Positions 25,904 to 34,599 of a stretch of DNA of 64,000 bases are shown one piece after another. Location of the stretch: assembly GCA_048498555.1 (NCBI GenBank), contig JBEHXT010000001.1, positions 558,001 to 622,000 of the forward strand, given 5' to 3'. Numbering within the stretch: the first letter of the stretch is position 1; every line of letters begins with the position of its first letter. The position numbers and the translations under genes are program-made. The notes under the pieces are model-generated. The model saw only the letters and a list, made by a program, of their open reading frames with translations, made no database searches and had not been told where the DNA came from. Source of the stretch: Danxiaibacter sp048498555. Lineage in GTDB: Bacteria; Bacteroidota; Bacteroidia; Chitinophagales; Chitinophagaceae.

Positions 25904-27625
25904 ATGAAATCGCTAAATAGCATCGTATTTACATTTCTTTTTTCATCAAATATTTATGGACAGTCTATCAACCAGATGCTCAATAATACTATCAAAATCA
26001 AAGGAGCAGTAAAAAGCATTGAGTTTCTTCAAAAAACTGAAGAAGGAAAAATTGTTTCCACGGCAACTATATGGTTTGATCGAAATGGAAGAAAGGTAAA
26101 AACTACGGATTCAGACACCAACGTAAGAGATTTTTTTTATCTAAATGATGCAGGTGGATTGCCGGACATGTATAGTGACAATGGATCCTATAGCATTAAT
26201 AAAAATAATTTTTTGGATGGAAAGTATTTTTCCAGGGCTTGGATAAAAGACGGGGAGGTACAATCTTTATTTGAACAGGTACGTCAGGAAAATGAACAAG
26301 AGGAAAGATATTTTGTAGAAAATGGAGAGATTTATTCGATAGACAAAAGCAAAGAAATAAGCTTAAGCGATTATCACTTCTCTAAAGCCATAATTCCCTT
26401 TCAATTAAATGAAAGCAGCTCTTTTTGTAAAGAGGTTGTAGTGGAAGACTATGTAAATCAAGATACAACAACTACTCTATCCTTTAGAATTATATCCCGA
26501 AAAGATACGATGAACTGGGTTGATTTCAATTTTGATAAAAAATCTGGTATTGGCGAATGGGCGTTGTTTGAAAAAGGTATGATGACGGAAAAACGAGACT
26601 TATACAAAAGAGGAGAAAAGCTGTCAGAAAGAGGGTTAGTTTACACGTATGACTCTAGAGGGAATGTATTGAGAGAAACATATGGCATTGTGGATAAGAT
26701 GAATGCAGGGAACTATGATAGGCGAAAAGATTTTTTGTATGATGAATATGGTGAATGCATAAAAGAGACAGATTTGTCTAGCAGCCGCGTAAGTACAATT
26801 GTAGATTTTGAATTTAACTATGATGCTAATGGAAATTGGATTAAACAAAGGCAATTTAAAGATAAAAAGTTTGCAGGCTTAGTTGAAAGGAGAATAACTT
26901 ATTATAAGCAGAATGAAATATCCCTGCAAAGCAATCTTACGCCTGCATTATATCAATCCTTATTAACACAAGTTCATGCTTATATGATTAAGGCTGATTC
27001 AAGTTATAAGAGTTTTGTGAAAACAATGAACGAGATGTCCTTATACAAGGATACAACAAACTATAGAGCGCTTCGCGTTCCTGATTACACTAAATTTATT
27101 CCTCTATATAATATAATTGATACGATTTGCGAAGGTAGCCTGACGAAAGAAAAATCAAAAGATATTATCATGATTTTTGAGCCGCAAAAACTACTAAAAG
27201 ACCGTAGAAATTCAGAACGCATAATCAGAATTATTTCTTGTGGCGCCGATGGTAATTATTCACTTGTTGCGGAAGGAAAAAATGCAATAGTGCCAGAAGC
27301 GATGCGATCCTCTCATATCACATTCTCTGGAATAGAAATAAGAAAAGACACATTAGTTATTGAGCATGAATTTTTGCGAGGTTGGAGTGAGCATTGTTGG
27401 CTTTTTAAGAATGATAAATTTTATTTAGTAAGTGCAATACGATCAGGGCTAGGAAACACTGAATATAGTACCATGTTGAAATATAATCTCGTTACCGGAA
27501 AATATCAATGGATTGATACGTATTATGACAGACTAAAGACGAAAAAGGGGATAGAGAAAGTATTGCAATTGCCAGAGATCGAAACATTCGAAGTATTTTC
27601 TGGCGTAGGTGGTTTTGACTTTTGA
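25904..27625 (+). CDS. Secreted protein with YD-like repeats; candidate immunity protein for the GH19 effector
   Basis: 573 residues, no family recognised with certainty. A signal peptide (MKSLNSIVFTFLFSSNIYGQ) sends it to the periplasm. The middle has RHS/YD-like strands: VYTYDSRGNVLRETYG, DFLYDEYGECIKETDL and FNYDANGNWIKQRQF. The C-terminal 150 residues (GADGNYSLVAEGKNAI, IEIRKDTLVIEHEFLRGW, CWLFKNDKFYLVSAI) form a beta-rich domain. It starts 12 nt after the effector stop, and periplasmic location is what protection from a wall-cutting toxin needs, so an immunity role is inferred. Notably long for an immunity protein; an accessory envelope role is the alternative. Confidence 0.6.
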   Translation: MKSLNSIVFTFLFSSNIYGQSINQMLNNTIKIKGAVKSIEFLQKTEEGKIVSTATIWFDRNGRKVKTTDSDTNVRDFFYLNDAGGLPDMYSDNGSYSINKNNFLDGKYFSRAWIKDGEVQSLFEQVRQENEQEERYFVENGEIYSIDKSKEISLSDYHFSKAIIPFQLNESSSFCKEVVVEDYVNQDTTTTLSFRIISRKDTMNWVDFNFDKKSGIGEWALFEKGMMTEKRDLYKRGEKLSERGLVYTYDSRGNVLRETYGIVDKMNAGNYDRRKDFLYDEYGECIKETDLSSSRVSTIVDFEFNYDANGNWIKQRQFKDKKFAGLVERRITYYKQNEISLQSNLTPALYQSLLTQVHAYMIKADSSYKSFVKTMNEMSLYKDTTNYRALRVPDYTKFIPLYNIIDTICEGSLTKEKSKDIIMIFEPQKLLKDRRNSERIIRIISCGADGNYSLVAEGKNAIVPEAMRSSHITFSGIEIRKDTLVIEHEFLRGWSEHCWLFKNDKFYLVSAIRSGLGNTEYSTMLKYNLVTGKYQWIDTYYDRLKTKKGIEKVLQLPEIETFEVFSGVGGFDF

Positions 27626-27657
27626 TTCTTGCCTGATCACCCTTAACCTAACAGCCC

Positions 27658-28614
27658 ATGAGTAAAATAACAGAAACCAATTCAACATCTTCTGCATCAC
27701 AGACGCAGATTACTATAGCTATCATACCATGGGAAGATGTTCGCCATTACAAAGTACTACATAGTTCAGCCTTGCAAACAAAACATCAAACAAAGCAAAG
27801 AACGCTTGAGTATGATCTGGCTTTGGCCATGCATGCGAATCCGTATAGCATAGAATTACTTAAGCACAATTTTTTGCTGTATGGAACCTTTCTCGCGTCG
27901 TTTAGCCAGCAATTGATTTGTGCTATGCAATCGGCAATATATCCTTGCTGCATTACAGTTGATAACAAAACCAATAAACCATTAGCGGTTCAAAACATAG
28001 AGTTCATTACAAAACAATGGCACACAAGAGCCGAGGCCCTAAATAACCAATGTAACAATTACGACGCAAAAAAGTATATAGAAAAAATGGGGCGGTACTT
28101 GCAAAGTGCAGGGGCTTTTTTTGATGCAATAAAAAAAGATTTATTGGTGCAAATACTTTTCATGCCGTTATATAGCAGAAGCTTCACGTTAGATATAGCA
28201 ACTGAGATTACGTTTGAATGGATTCATGATGATTTCGGCTGTCACGATATTCCAGGTAGAATAAAGGCCGTCTTTATAAGTGAACATATCTGCGAGTTTC
28301 AATTTTCTGCGACGAAGCATTGGCAGGAAGAAAAAGGAATCGCTGACATTAAAAGAATTCTGGCAAAACATTATGATATCGATGCATTGAAACCGTTTGA
28401 ACCAACCACCTTATTCGACATAACTTTTACTATCAATACGCGAACGGGAATGCTGTTACACTCCCGGGCAGTTATAAAAACGAATGCTGGCGCCTACTAT
28501 GAAAATACTGATGACTTTTTTATTGACTTTATTAATAGTACAGATACAGAAGCGGATGAAAACCTGCTACACTACAAAACTGCCGGATTAAGAGAACAAC
28601 AAATGATACTCTAA
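27658..28614 (+). CDS. Unrecognised cytosolic protein between two T6SS effectors; possible adaptor
   Basis: 318 residues with no recognised domain, signal peptide or membrane segment. Early part: ITIAIIPWEDVRHYKVLHSS, then a mainly helical middle (LLKHNFLLYGTFLASFSQQL, KYIEKMGRYLQSAGAFFDAI) and a beta-rich C-terminal half (CEFQFSATKHWQEEKG, FDITFTINTRTGMLLHSRAV). It lies 32 nt after the YD-like gene and 19 nt before the PAAR-like effector. That spot is often held by effector chaperones or adaptors, so loading of the 1504-residue protein is a reasonable guess, but nothing in the sequence proves it. Confidence 0.65.
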   Translation: MSKITETNSTSSASQTQITIAIIPWEDVRHYKVLHSSALQTKHQTKQRTLEYDLALAMHANPYSIELLKHNFLLYGTFLASFSQQLICAMQSAIYPCCITVDNKTNKPLAVQNIEFITKQWHTRAEALNNQCNNYDAKKYIEKMGRYLQSAGAFFDAIKKDLLVQILFMPLYSRSFTLDIATEITFEWIHDDFGCHDIPGRIKAVFISEHICEFQFSATKHWQEEKGIADIKRILAKHYDIDALKPFEPTTLFDITFTINTRTGMLLHSRAVIKTNAGAYYENTDDFFIDFINSTDTEADENLLHYKTAGLREQQMIL

Positions 28615-28633
28615 TAATTATTAAAAGCGATAT

Positions 28634-31600
28634 ATGCCACCCAAAAACAACCCTGAGAAGAAAACTCAACAAAAACAAAACAAACCTAAACAACGCGCGT
28701 ATTATGTGTGTGATGGTGGCACATGCACCTGTGATGGAGCTGTAAGCCCCGCACCTGTCTCATTAAAAGTCACCTCGCATAAAAAATATTATATACTCGG
28801 TGGTAAGAAATTAGTGGCTACAGACAAAGACAAATCGCTTGAAAATCTCAATTTTAGCACATGTAAAAATGTGCCTAAAAATCAGAGCCCGCAACCATGC
28901 AAAGCTAAGATCGAGTGGACCAAATTTTATCCTTTGGTTAAATATAATGGAGATAAGCATCCCTTAATAGAAACCTCAGAAGGCAAGTGCATGGGCTATA
29001 CAGGCACGCCAAGTAAAATAAAAATAGCCAATCATGGGCAAACCGGGCATGTTTCACAAAAACAAATAGACGCGCAAAGCATTGAACCATTTAGAGGCAT
29101 GATGCAGTTGTTACCTCCGGCTGAAGATATACTGGAAAAGGCGGACGCACCAGAAGTAACAGGCATCACTCTTCAACCCAATACAGCCTGGAATATGGCC
29201 ACTCCGTTACAATCAGCAAACGCGCGTGATGCTTCTATTGCGAAAATAATACTGGAAACGCCTGGCCAAAATCAAAAATTATCATTTACAGCAAGCTTTA
29301 AAAATGGAAAAGGAGATCCCAACTCCATAAGCTGGATAGTATATGCCTACAAAGCTGGTGAAAAGGAACCTTCTTTCGACCAGGTGGATCGGGCTTATAT
29401 AGAATATGGACCTAATTTTTCTGTAGATATCTCGAGAAACTACAAAGGGATATTTCGCGTAGAAGCGTATGGCTTTTCTCCTGACGGCAAAAAACATTGC
29501 ATCGATGTACAGCTGCAGCCCAACGAAGTAAAAGATATTCATGGACCTGTGGGTAAAAATGGCGCAAAAAACACCCGCATCGCCTTTGAAAGCGGCCTGC
29601 TGTTCGAGCCAGGCAAACCTGGCAGCTGTAACGATTGGCAATGGAGCCATGCTAACCTGTTAGCAGACCGAGCAACACTGCACTGGACGATAGAGTCCCT
29701 AAGTCCTATGCAGTTGCTTTATAACCTCGCTGGCATTAACAACCCAGTTGTAGACATTAAAACAGATGCTGTAAAGCAAGGAGCAATCATTACCACATTT
29801 TTCCAGGAAGGACAATACAAGGTCACCGCAAAGAATGATGCAACTAGCTCAAGCAAAACATTCGAGCTAACAATAGAAAAGAAGCTGGAGGTAATGGAGA
29901 TTAGCCATAACGCTGCCAATTACATGCGGCGCAATGACAGGATAGTATGTGCCATTACCAGGTTTAATGTGAAGGGTCTATCTACACAGAATCTCAATCA
30001 AAACACGATAGAATGGCGATTGTATAATGCCAGCAATCCAAACAACTTGCAACACGTAGGTATTCTAAGCGATTTTAACAGGTTGCCCTCAATGACTGTT
30101 ACACCACAAGAACTACAGAGATTATTTCCCAGCCAAATACCTCAGGATGCCAAAGGCAAATATGTGATAGAAGCTTTTGGAGAAAGCCTTACCGAGCAAA
30201 GCTTTGTTTTACACGGCAACAAAATAGGTGCAGCACAATATTATTTTGAGGTGACTGATAACAGGGTTGTTGGCAAACCTACGGGTCCGTCGCAGGTACC
30301 ACAGGATGCTACAGGCACCTTCTCGGTTCAAACACTTATGCCCGTAACGCAACAAGAGAAAACAACCTTTCGTTGGGAAGTAAAAAGCAATAATGGCACA
30401 CAGGCTACAATAGACTCATCCACAAGCCAGACGCAACAGGTAAAAATAAAATTTACCCAGCCACCATTTAGTAGTAGTAATAATAATGACGGCACGCCTC
30501 ATCTCCCGCCCGCAACTGAATATACCATTACCTGCCACATGGTAATAAATGGAGTAAATACCGGCATTAGCGAAGAGCTAACCGTGCATGCAGCACCACT
30601 TAAACTGCATAGTGCTTCCTGGTGTTTTGATGACGGATATAAACGTACGCAAACAGGTTACAATGAAGAATGCTACGCGTATGTGGAACTGGAAAGCCTC
30701 ACTAATGCAACTTGCAAACTACAGGTGTGGGCGCTGGTAGATGACAGAACACTGGCTGATGTTGTAAAATTACCCAGGCATCTATTGCAGGAAACAGATG
30801 TTACACTCACTGCGGATGAGAACCGCCACCCGCCAACAGCGCATGCTTATGTTGCATTTAAAGTAGATAAAAGCCGTTATGAAAACTTGTTTAAGGATTT
30901 AATGATTGAGGTAAATAAAAAGCCTGATATTAGGCTTGCCTACACAATATCGCTTAACGGTGGCGAAGGAATAAATATTAATGCTGATGCCGAAATCATC
31001 GGCACTAAAAAATTAACAGCAGATACTAAAACTTACTATTCGCTGCTGAACAATGAACAACACTACCTGCAGCTAACAGATATAAAATCAATCAAAGCGC
31101 TGTACTTCACCAACGACAAGCATAGCATACAAAACGAGATTACTTATTACGGAAAGAATCATCCCCTAAAGGTGCACACTGTAAATATGGTGGGCGACAA
31201 GCTGACCGTAAAAATATTCAGAGAGAACCTGGATTATATGTTGAGCGACACATACAACGCTCAGAACAAAACAATCGTGGCTGCCTTGGAAGAAAAAATA
31301 TATAAAGACCAGGTGATTGACGAAAGTGGTTCATTAAAATTGGATTTCGTTCTGACAGAAGAACTCAAAAATAAGCATCTCACCGAGCTGATTCGTGTAT
31401 TTGTAGCGGAAGTATATGCAAAAACAAAAGACGCTAATGGCAATGAAGTGGAAGACATCGCTGCCAGCCAGTATGAATTGAAGGATATACTGCCATTTGA
31501 ACCGGCGCGTGCTGGAAATAAGATAGGCATCAAGATGCTGGTAGACAAACCAGCAACTGACGACGAATCGCTGAAGCAATACAAACATCAATATGCCAGC

Positions 31601-33148
31601 ACTCCCAACGCTTTGCGTGTAGCAAAGCAGGAAAACACAAAAGATGCTGAGCCGAGCCCAACATTTGTAGATTTTGAAGATATGGATGCGGAAGAGGAAG
31701 AAGATATAATATGCCCGCATTGCAAAGCCGACATAACAAAAGACCTTCTAAAAAAAGTATACAGTGATGCCGATGACGCGCTTCTGCAACAAATGGCCGA
31801 TGAGTTAAACAAAACATACACTGTGCAAACACCTTCCGGCGCTCATACAAAGAAGCTGTTTGAAATTTTTGAGGTAAATACCTGCCTTCGCAAAGCCCAT
31901 TTCTTTGCACAATCCTTGCAAGAATCAGGATCTGCGCTTAAGGCTGCATTGTATAGTGAAAGTCTTGCTTATTCTGTTGAAGGTTTAAAGAACAGCGACT
32001 TAAGCTACTTCAATAATCATCCAAAAGAAGCAGAAAAGTATGGCTTTATTAAAGATCGTAGTGGCAATATTACACAGCACGCTAATGAAGTCATGATCGC
32101 AAATTTGGCTTACGCAGATGAAAACAGGGAAGCAAAATATAGAATGGGCAATACGCAGCCTGGAGACGGATGGCGCTTTAGGGGGCGTGGAATATTACAG
32201 ATAACGGGGCGGGAAAACTATATTAAGCAGCAAAAAACGATCGATAAATTATTGTGCAACAGAGCCGTCAATATAGTTATTGAAGACAATAACAGCGATA
32301 CAGGCTTTACAATACAACAGGCTGTCATTAGCGGTTTGGCCGACTGGTACAACAAAAAATTACAATTTGTTGCCGATGGAGGAAGTGATGAGAAAGATAT
32401 TGATAATGTTATTAATATTCTTAATCTCAGCACAAAAAGCAGACCTGAGAGAAAAACTAATTTCACTCAAACTGCAAACACTTTTAAGGTAAAAGACTGC
32501 GTGATGGAAACAGGGCCACTGCTTATTAAACCGGGTGTCATTAACACCTACGATAAGGCATATAAAGCTGATGCGAACACTGCTTATATCGACATTATTC
32601 AACCCAAGGACAGAGCCAGTGAAGGACTGCTAGTCTTGTTTGATAATACTGGCGTTCTGTTTATGTGTTATGCTTTTGCCAGAGGCTCAAACCGCAACAG
32701 GCTAAAAGCGGGCGGAAATGGAGACACTCCGACTGGTCTTACTGCAACTGTTTGGACAAGCCGGAAAGTTATGGAATATCCACAATATGGGAATTATGGC
32801 GCGATACGACTTACAGAGGGCACAGGTGAATTTGGCGAAGCTGAAAAGAATGGTCGCGACGGCATTATGATTCATGCTGGCCATACCGTGGCCTTCACAG
32901 GAGGCCCAGGCGGCAAAGAATATGACGACCGAGGTGAATTAATGAACACCCATGGCTGCGTACGGGTGTATAACGCCGATATGAGACGGCTAGTATATCG
33001 TTATAATGAATTGCGCAAAGCAGGAAAGACCATCAAAAGTTATATAGAAGACGTCGAAGCATATAAAATACACGATGTATTTGCCGCCTATGGCATACAA
33101 CCTGATGCAAAAGATAAGCGCCGCACACGAGACTTTCTAACTCAATAA
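28634..33148 (+). CDS. PAAR-like (DUF4280) T6SS effector with GH19 and YkuD L,D-transpeptidase domains
   Basis: 1504 residues, no signal peptide. Residues 22-155: DUF4280-type PAAR-like tip with C26, C31, C33, the LVATDKDKSLENLNF and TCKNVPK segments, and the closing CMGYTGTPSKIKIANHGQTG. Residues 165-1010: long beta-sandwich-like stalk. C1027/C1030 (CPHCKADI) then a GH19 domain: CLRKAHFFAQSLQESG (C1084, candidate catalytic E1097), SESLAYSVEGL (E1109), GDGWRFRGRGILQITGR (1177-1193). C-terminus: YkuD fold with GDTPTG (1363-1368), MIHAGH (H1414) and NTHGCVRV with nucleophile C1442. YkuD enzymes make or exchange L,D-peptide crosslinks. The tip would sit on VgrG; the two enzymatic domains would act in the target periplasm. 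Confidence 0.85.
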   Translation: MPPKNNPEKKTQQKQNKPKQRAYYVCDGGTCTCDGAVSPAPVSLKVTSHKKYYILGGKKLVATDKDKSLENLNFSTCKNVPKNQSPQPCKAKIEWTKFYPLVKYNGDKHPLIETSEGKCMGYTGTPSKIKIANHGQTGHVSQKQIDAQSIEPFRGMMQLLPPAEDILEKADAPEVTGITLQPNTAWNMATPLQSANARDASIAKIILETPGQNQKLSFTASFKNGKGDPNSISWIVYAYKAGEKEPSFDQVDRAYIEYGPNFSVDISRNYKGIFRVEAYGFSPDGKKHCIDVQLQPNEVKDIHGPVGKNGAKNTRIAFESGLLFEPGKPGSCNDWQWSHANLLADRATLHWTIESLSPMQLLYNLAGINNPVVDIKTDAVKQGAIITTFFQEGQYKVTAKNDATSSSKTFELTIEKKLEVMEISHNAANYMRRNDRIVCAITRFNVKGLSTQNLNQNTIEWRLYNASNPNNLQHVGILSDFNRLPSMTVTPQELQRLFPSQIPQDAKGKYVIEAFGESLTEQSFVLHGNKIGAAQYYFEVTDNRVVGKPTGPSQVPQDATGTFSVQTLMPVTQQEKTTFRWEVKSNNGTQATIDSSTSQTQQVKIKFTQPPFSSSNNNDGTPHLPPATEYTITCHMVINGVNTGISEELTVHAAPLKLHSASWCFDDGYKRTQTGYNEECYAYVELESLTNATCKLQVWALVDDRTLADVVKLPRHLLQETDVTLTADENRHPPTAHAYVAFKVDKSRYENLFKDLMIEVNKKPDIRLAYTISLNGGEGININADAEIIGTKKLTADTKTYYSLLNNEQHYLQLTDIKSIKALYFTNDKHSIQNEITYYGKNHPLKVHTVNMVGDKLTVKIFRENLDYMLSDTYNAQNKTIVAALEEKIYKDQVIDESGSLKLDFVLTEELKNKHLTELIRVFVAEVYAKTKDANGNEVEDIAASQYELKDILPFEPARAGNKIGIKMLVDKPATDDESLKQYKHQYASTPNALRVAKQENTKDAEPSPTFVDFEDMDAEEEEDIICPHCKADITKDLLKKVYSDADDALLQQMADELNKTYTVQTPSGAHTKKLFEIFEVNTCLRKAHFFAQSLQESGSALKAALYSESLAYSVEGLKNSDLSYFNNHPKEAEKYGFIKDRSGNITQHANEVMIANLAYADENREAKYRMGNTQPGDGWRFRGRGILQITGRENYIKQQKTIDKLLCNRAVNIVIEDNNSDTGFTIQQAVISGLADWYNKKLQFVADGGSDEKDIDNVINILNLSTKSRPERKTNFTQTANTFKVKDCVMETGPLLIKPGVINTYDKAYKADANTAYIDIIQPKDRASEGLLVLFDNTGVLFMCYAFARGSNRNRLKAGGNGDTPTGLTATVWTSRKVMEYPQYGNYGAIRLTEGTGEFGEAEKNGRDGIMIHAGHTVAFTGGPGGKEYDDRGELMNTHGCVRVYNADMRRLVYRYNELRKAGKTIKSYIEDVEAYKIHDVFAAYGIQPDAKDKRRTRDFLTQ

Positions 33149-33162
33149 AACAACCGATATAT

Positions 33163-34389
33163 ATGAACCAAATATTGCTAGTGTTCGCTCTTATATGTTC
33201 GATGATGTGCAATGCACAAACGAAAAACAATATCGGAAACAGTTTTTCAGATATGCCAAAAACAACGAAAATGAATAAAACCGAACAAGAAATAAACTTG
33301 GAAAGAAACATACATTTATTTGCAGAAATATTTCGCAGAGCTAACTATAAAAAGCCAGATGAGAATCTTTTCCGAAAAAAGATATGGGAGTATTGTGGCA
33401 TTGATATAAGCCAGACAAACGGAGATTATATATTACGTAACAGATACATACCTGAAATACCTGTTATATTAACAAAAGAACGATGCTTGTTAAGTTTTGA
33501 AGAAGACGTAGAACCGTCGTTAAGCGACATAGCCAGCGGCAAAATTGAATATGAACCAGCTCGCGCTTGCGTAGATATAAATAAAATATTGTTTTACGAT
33601 GATGTCGTTTCAACAGTCGAACTGTTGAATATTCCGGATAATGAGGGTTATTGCGAATTTCTTGTCTCAGACTTGAAATATGAAAAAAATGTGCAGATAA
33701 CAAAGAAAGCAGCAAAATCGCTAGAAGACTTGCTTAATTATGATACTGCTAGAATAAGCAACATTATGTTTTATCATTTCAACACCCGACCTGAAGGAAA
33801 AAGATACAGGCGAGACTTCGTAAGACAAATCTTACATCAGTATGAAGGTCAGGCGTACTCAAACATAAAATCAATTTTAGAAATTTTCATTACAAATAAA
33901 TTAGCGAATTATCCTTTCACTCAAGACGAAAAAGACCGGTATGTCTGTTATTTTCTAGAAGAGTGTTTATCCGTTGCAGGATGGGGCGTTGGAGATACAC
34001 GGAGTCAATGTTATTCCGACACAGCATTTAGCCAGCGGATCGCTAAAAAAAACTATTATGGCTTGCCGTTATTATTTGCGTTAAGTAAAAACACCAACCT
34101 TGTATATACCGCAGATAGAATGAACGAAAGGGATCTGCCTGCTATGGAATTTGGGAAATTCCCTATGGGCGATGTGCCCTTTAAAGCGCTCCACGGCATT
34201 ATCAATGATCCTGATGGTTATGTCAATGTCCGCAATGAAAAAAATGCTTCTTCTGAGATCAAAGATAAAATAATTAGAGGAGAAGAGTTTTTATACTGGG
34301 AAGACAAAAATAGTGACTGGTGGAAAGTTATGACTAAGAATATCATATACGGATACGTACATAAAAGCCGTATTCAAAAGGCAGATTAA
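33163..34389 (+). CDS. Periplasmic SH3b-domain protein; candidate immunity protein for the GH19-YkuD effector
   Basis: 408 residues. Signal peptide MNQILLVFALICSMMCNAQ. The central 300 residues are not recognised and include two Cys (CGI, ERCLL) and a CYFLEECLSVAGWG segment. The C-terminal 60 residues form a bacterial SH3 domain: DGYVNVRNEKNASSEIKDKI, ... WEDKNSDWWKVMT, GYVHKSRIQ. SH3b domains often bind wall peptides. It starts 14 nt after the dual-domain effector and is the only secreted protein beside it, so protection of the producer's own wall is inferred. The gene is AT-rich, like the rest of the cargo. Confidence 0.62.
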   Translation: MNQILLVFALICSMMCNAQTKNNIGNSFSDMPKTTKMNKTEQEINLERNIHLFAEIFRRANYKKPDENLFRKKIWEYCGIDISQTNGDYILRNRYIPEIPVILTKERCLLSFEEDVEPSLSDIASGKIEYEPARACVDINKILFYDDVVSTVELLNIPDNEGYCEFLVSDLKYEKNVQITKKAAKSLEDLLNYDTARISNIMFYHFNTRPEGKRYRRDFVRQILHQYEGQAYSNIKSILEIFITNKLANYPFTQDEKDRYVCYFLEECLSVAGWGVGDTRSQCYSDTAFSQRIAKKNYYGLPLLFALSKNTNLVYTADRMNERDLPAMEFGKFPMGDVPFKALHGIINDPDGYVNVRNEKNASSEIKDKIIRGEEFLYWEDKNSDWWKVMTKNIIYGYVHKSRIQKAD

Positions 34390-34599
34390 CAGATAATTGC
34401 TCACAAGAACGAGAATTGTTATTTAACAGGCAGATAAAAACTCTGAGTCGTCTTTTATTCTCATTCGATCAGGTATACACACTACAGGCATCATATAAAC
34501 ACATAGAAATTATATACCATCAGAAACCGCCATATAAAATTATCATATTTTCCAAGCTAAGCAAACCCGCATCAACCAAACCCAAACCAATTCACTATC

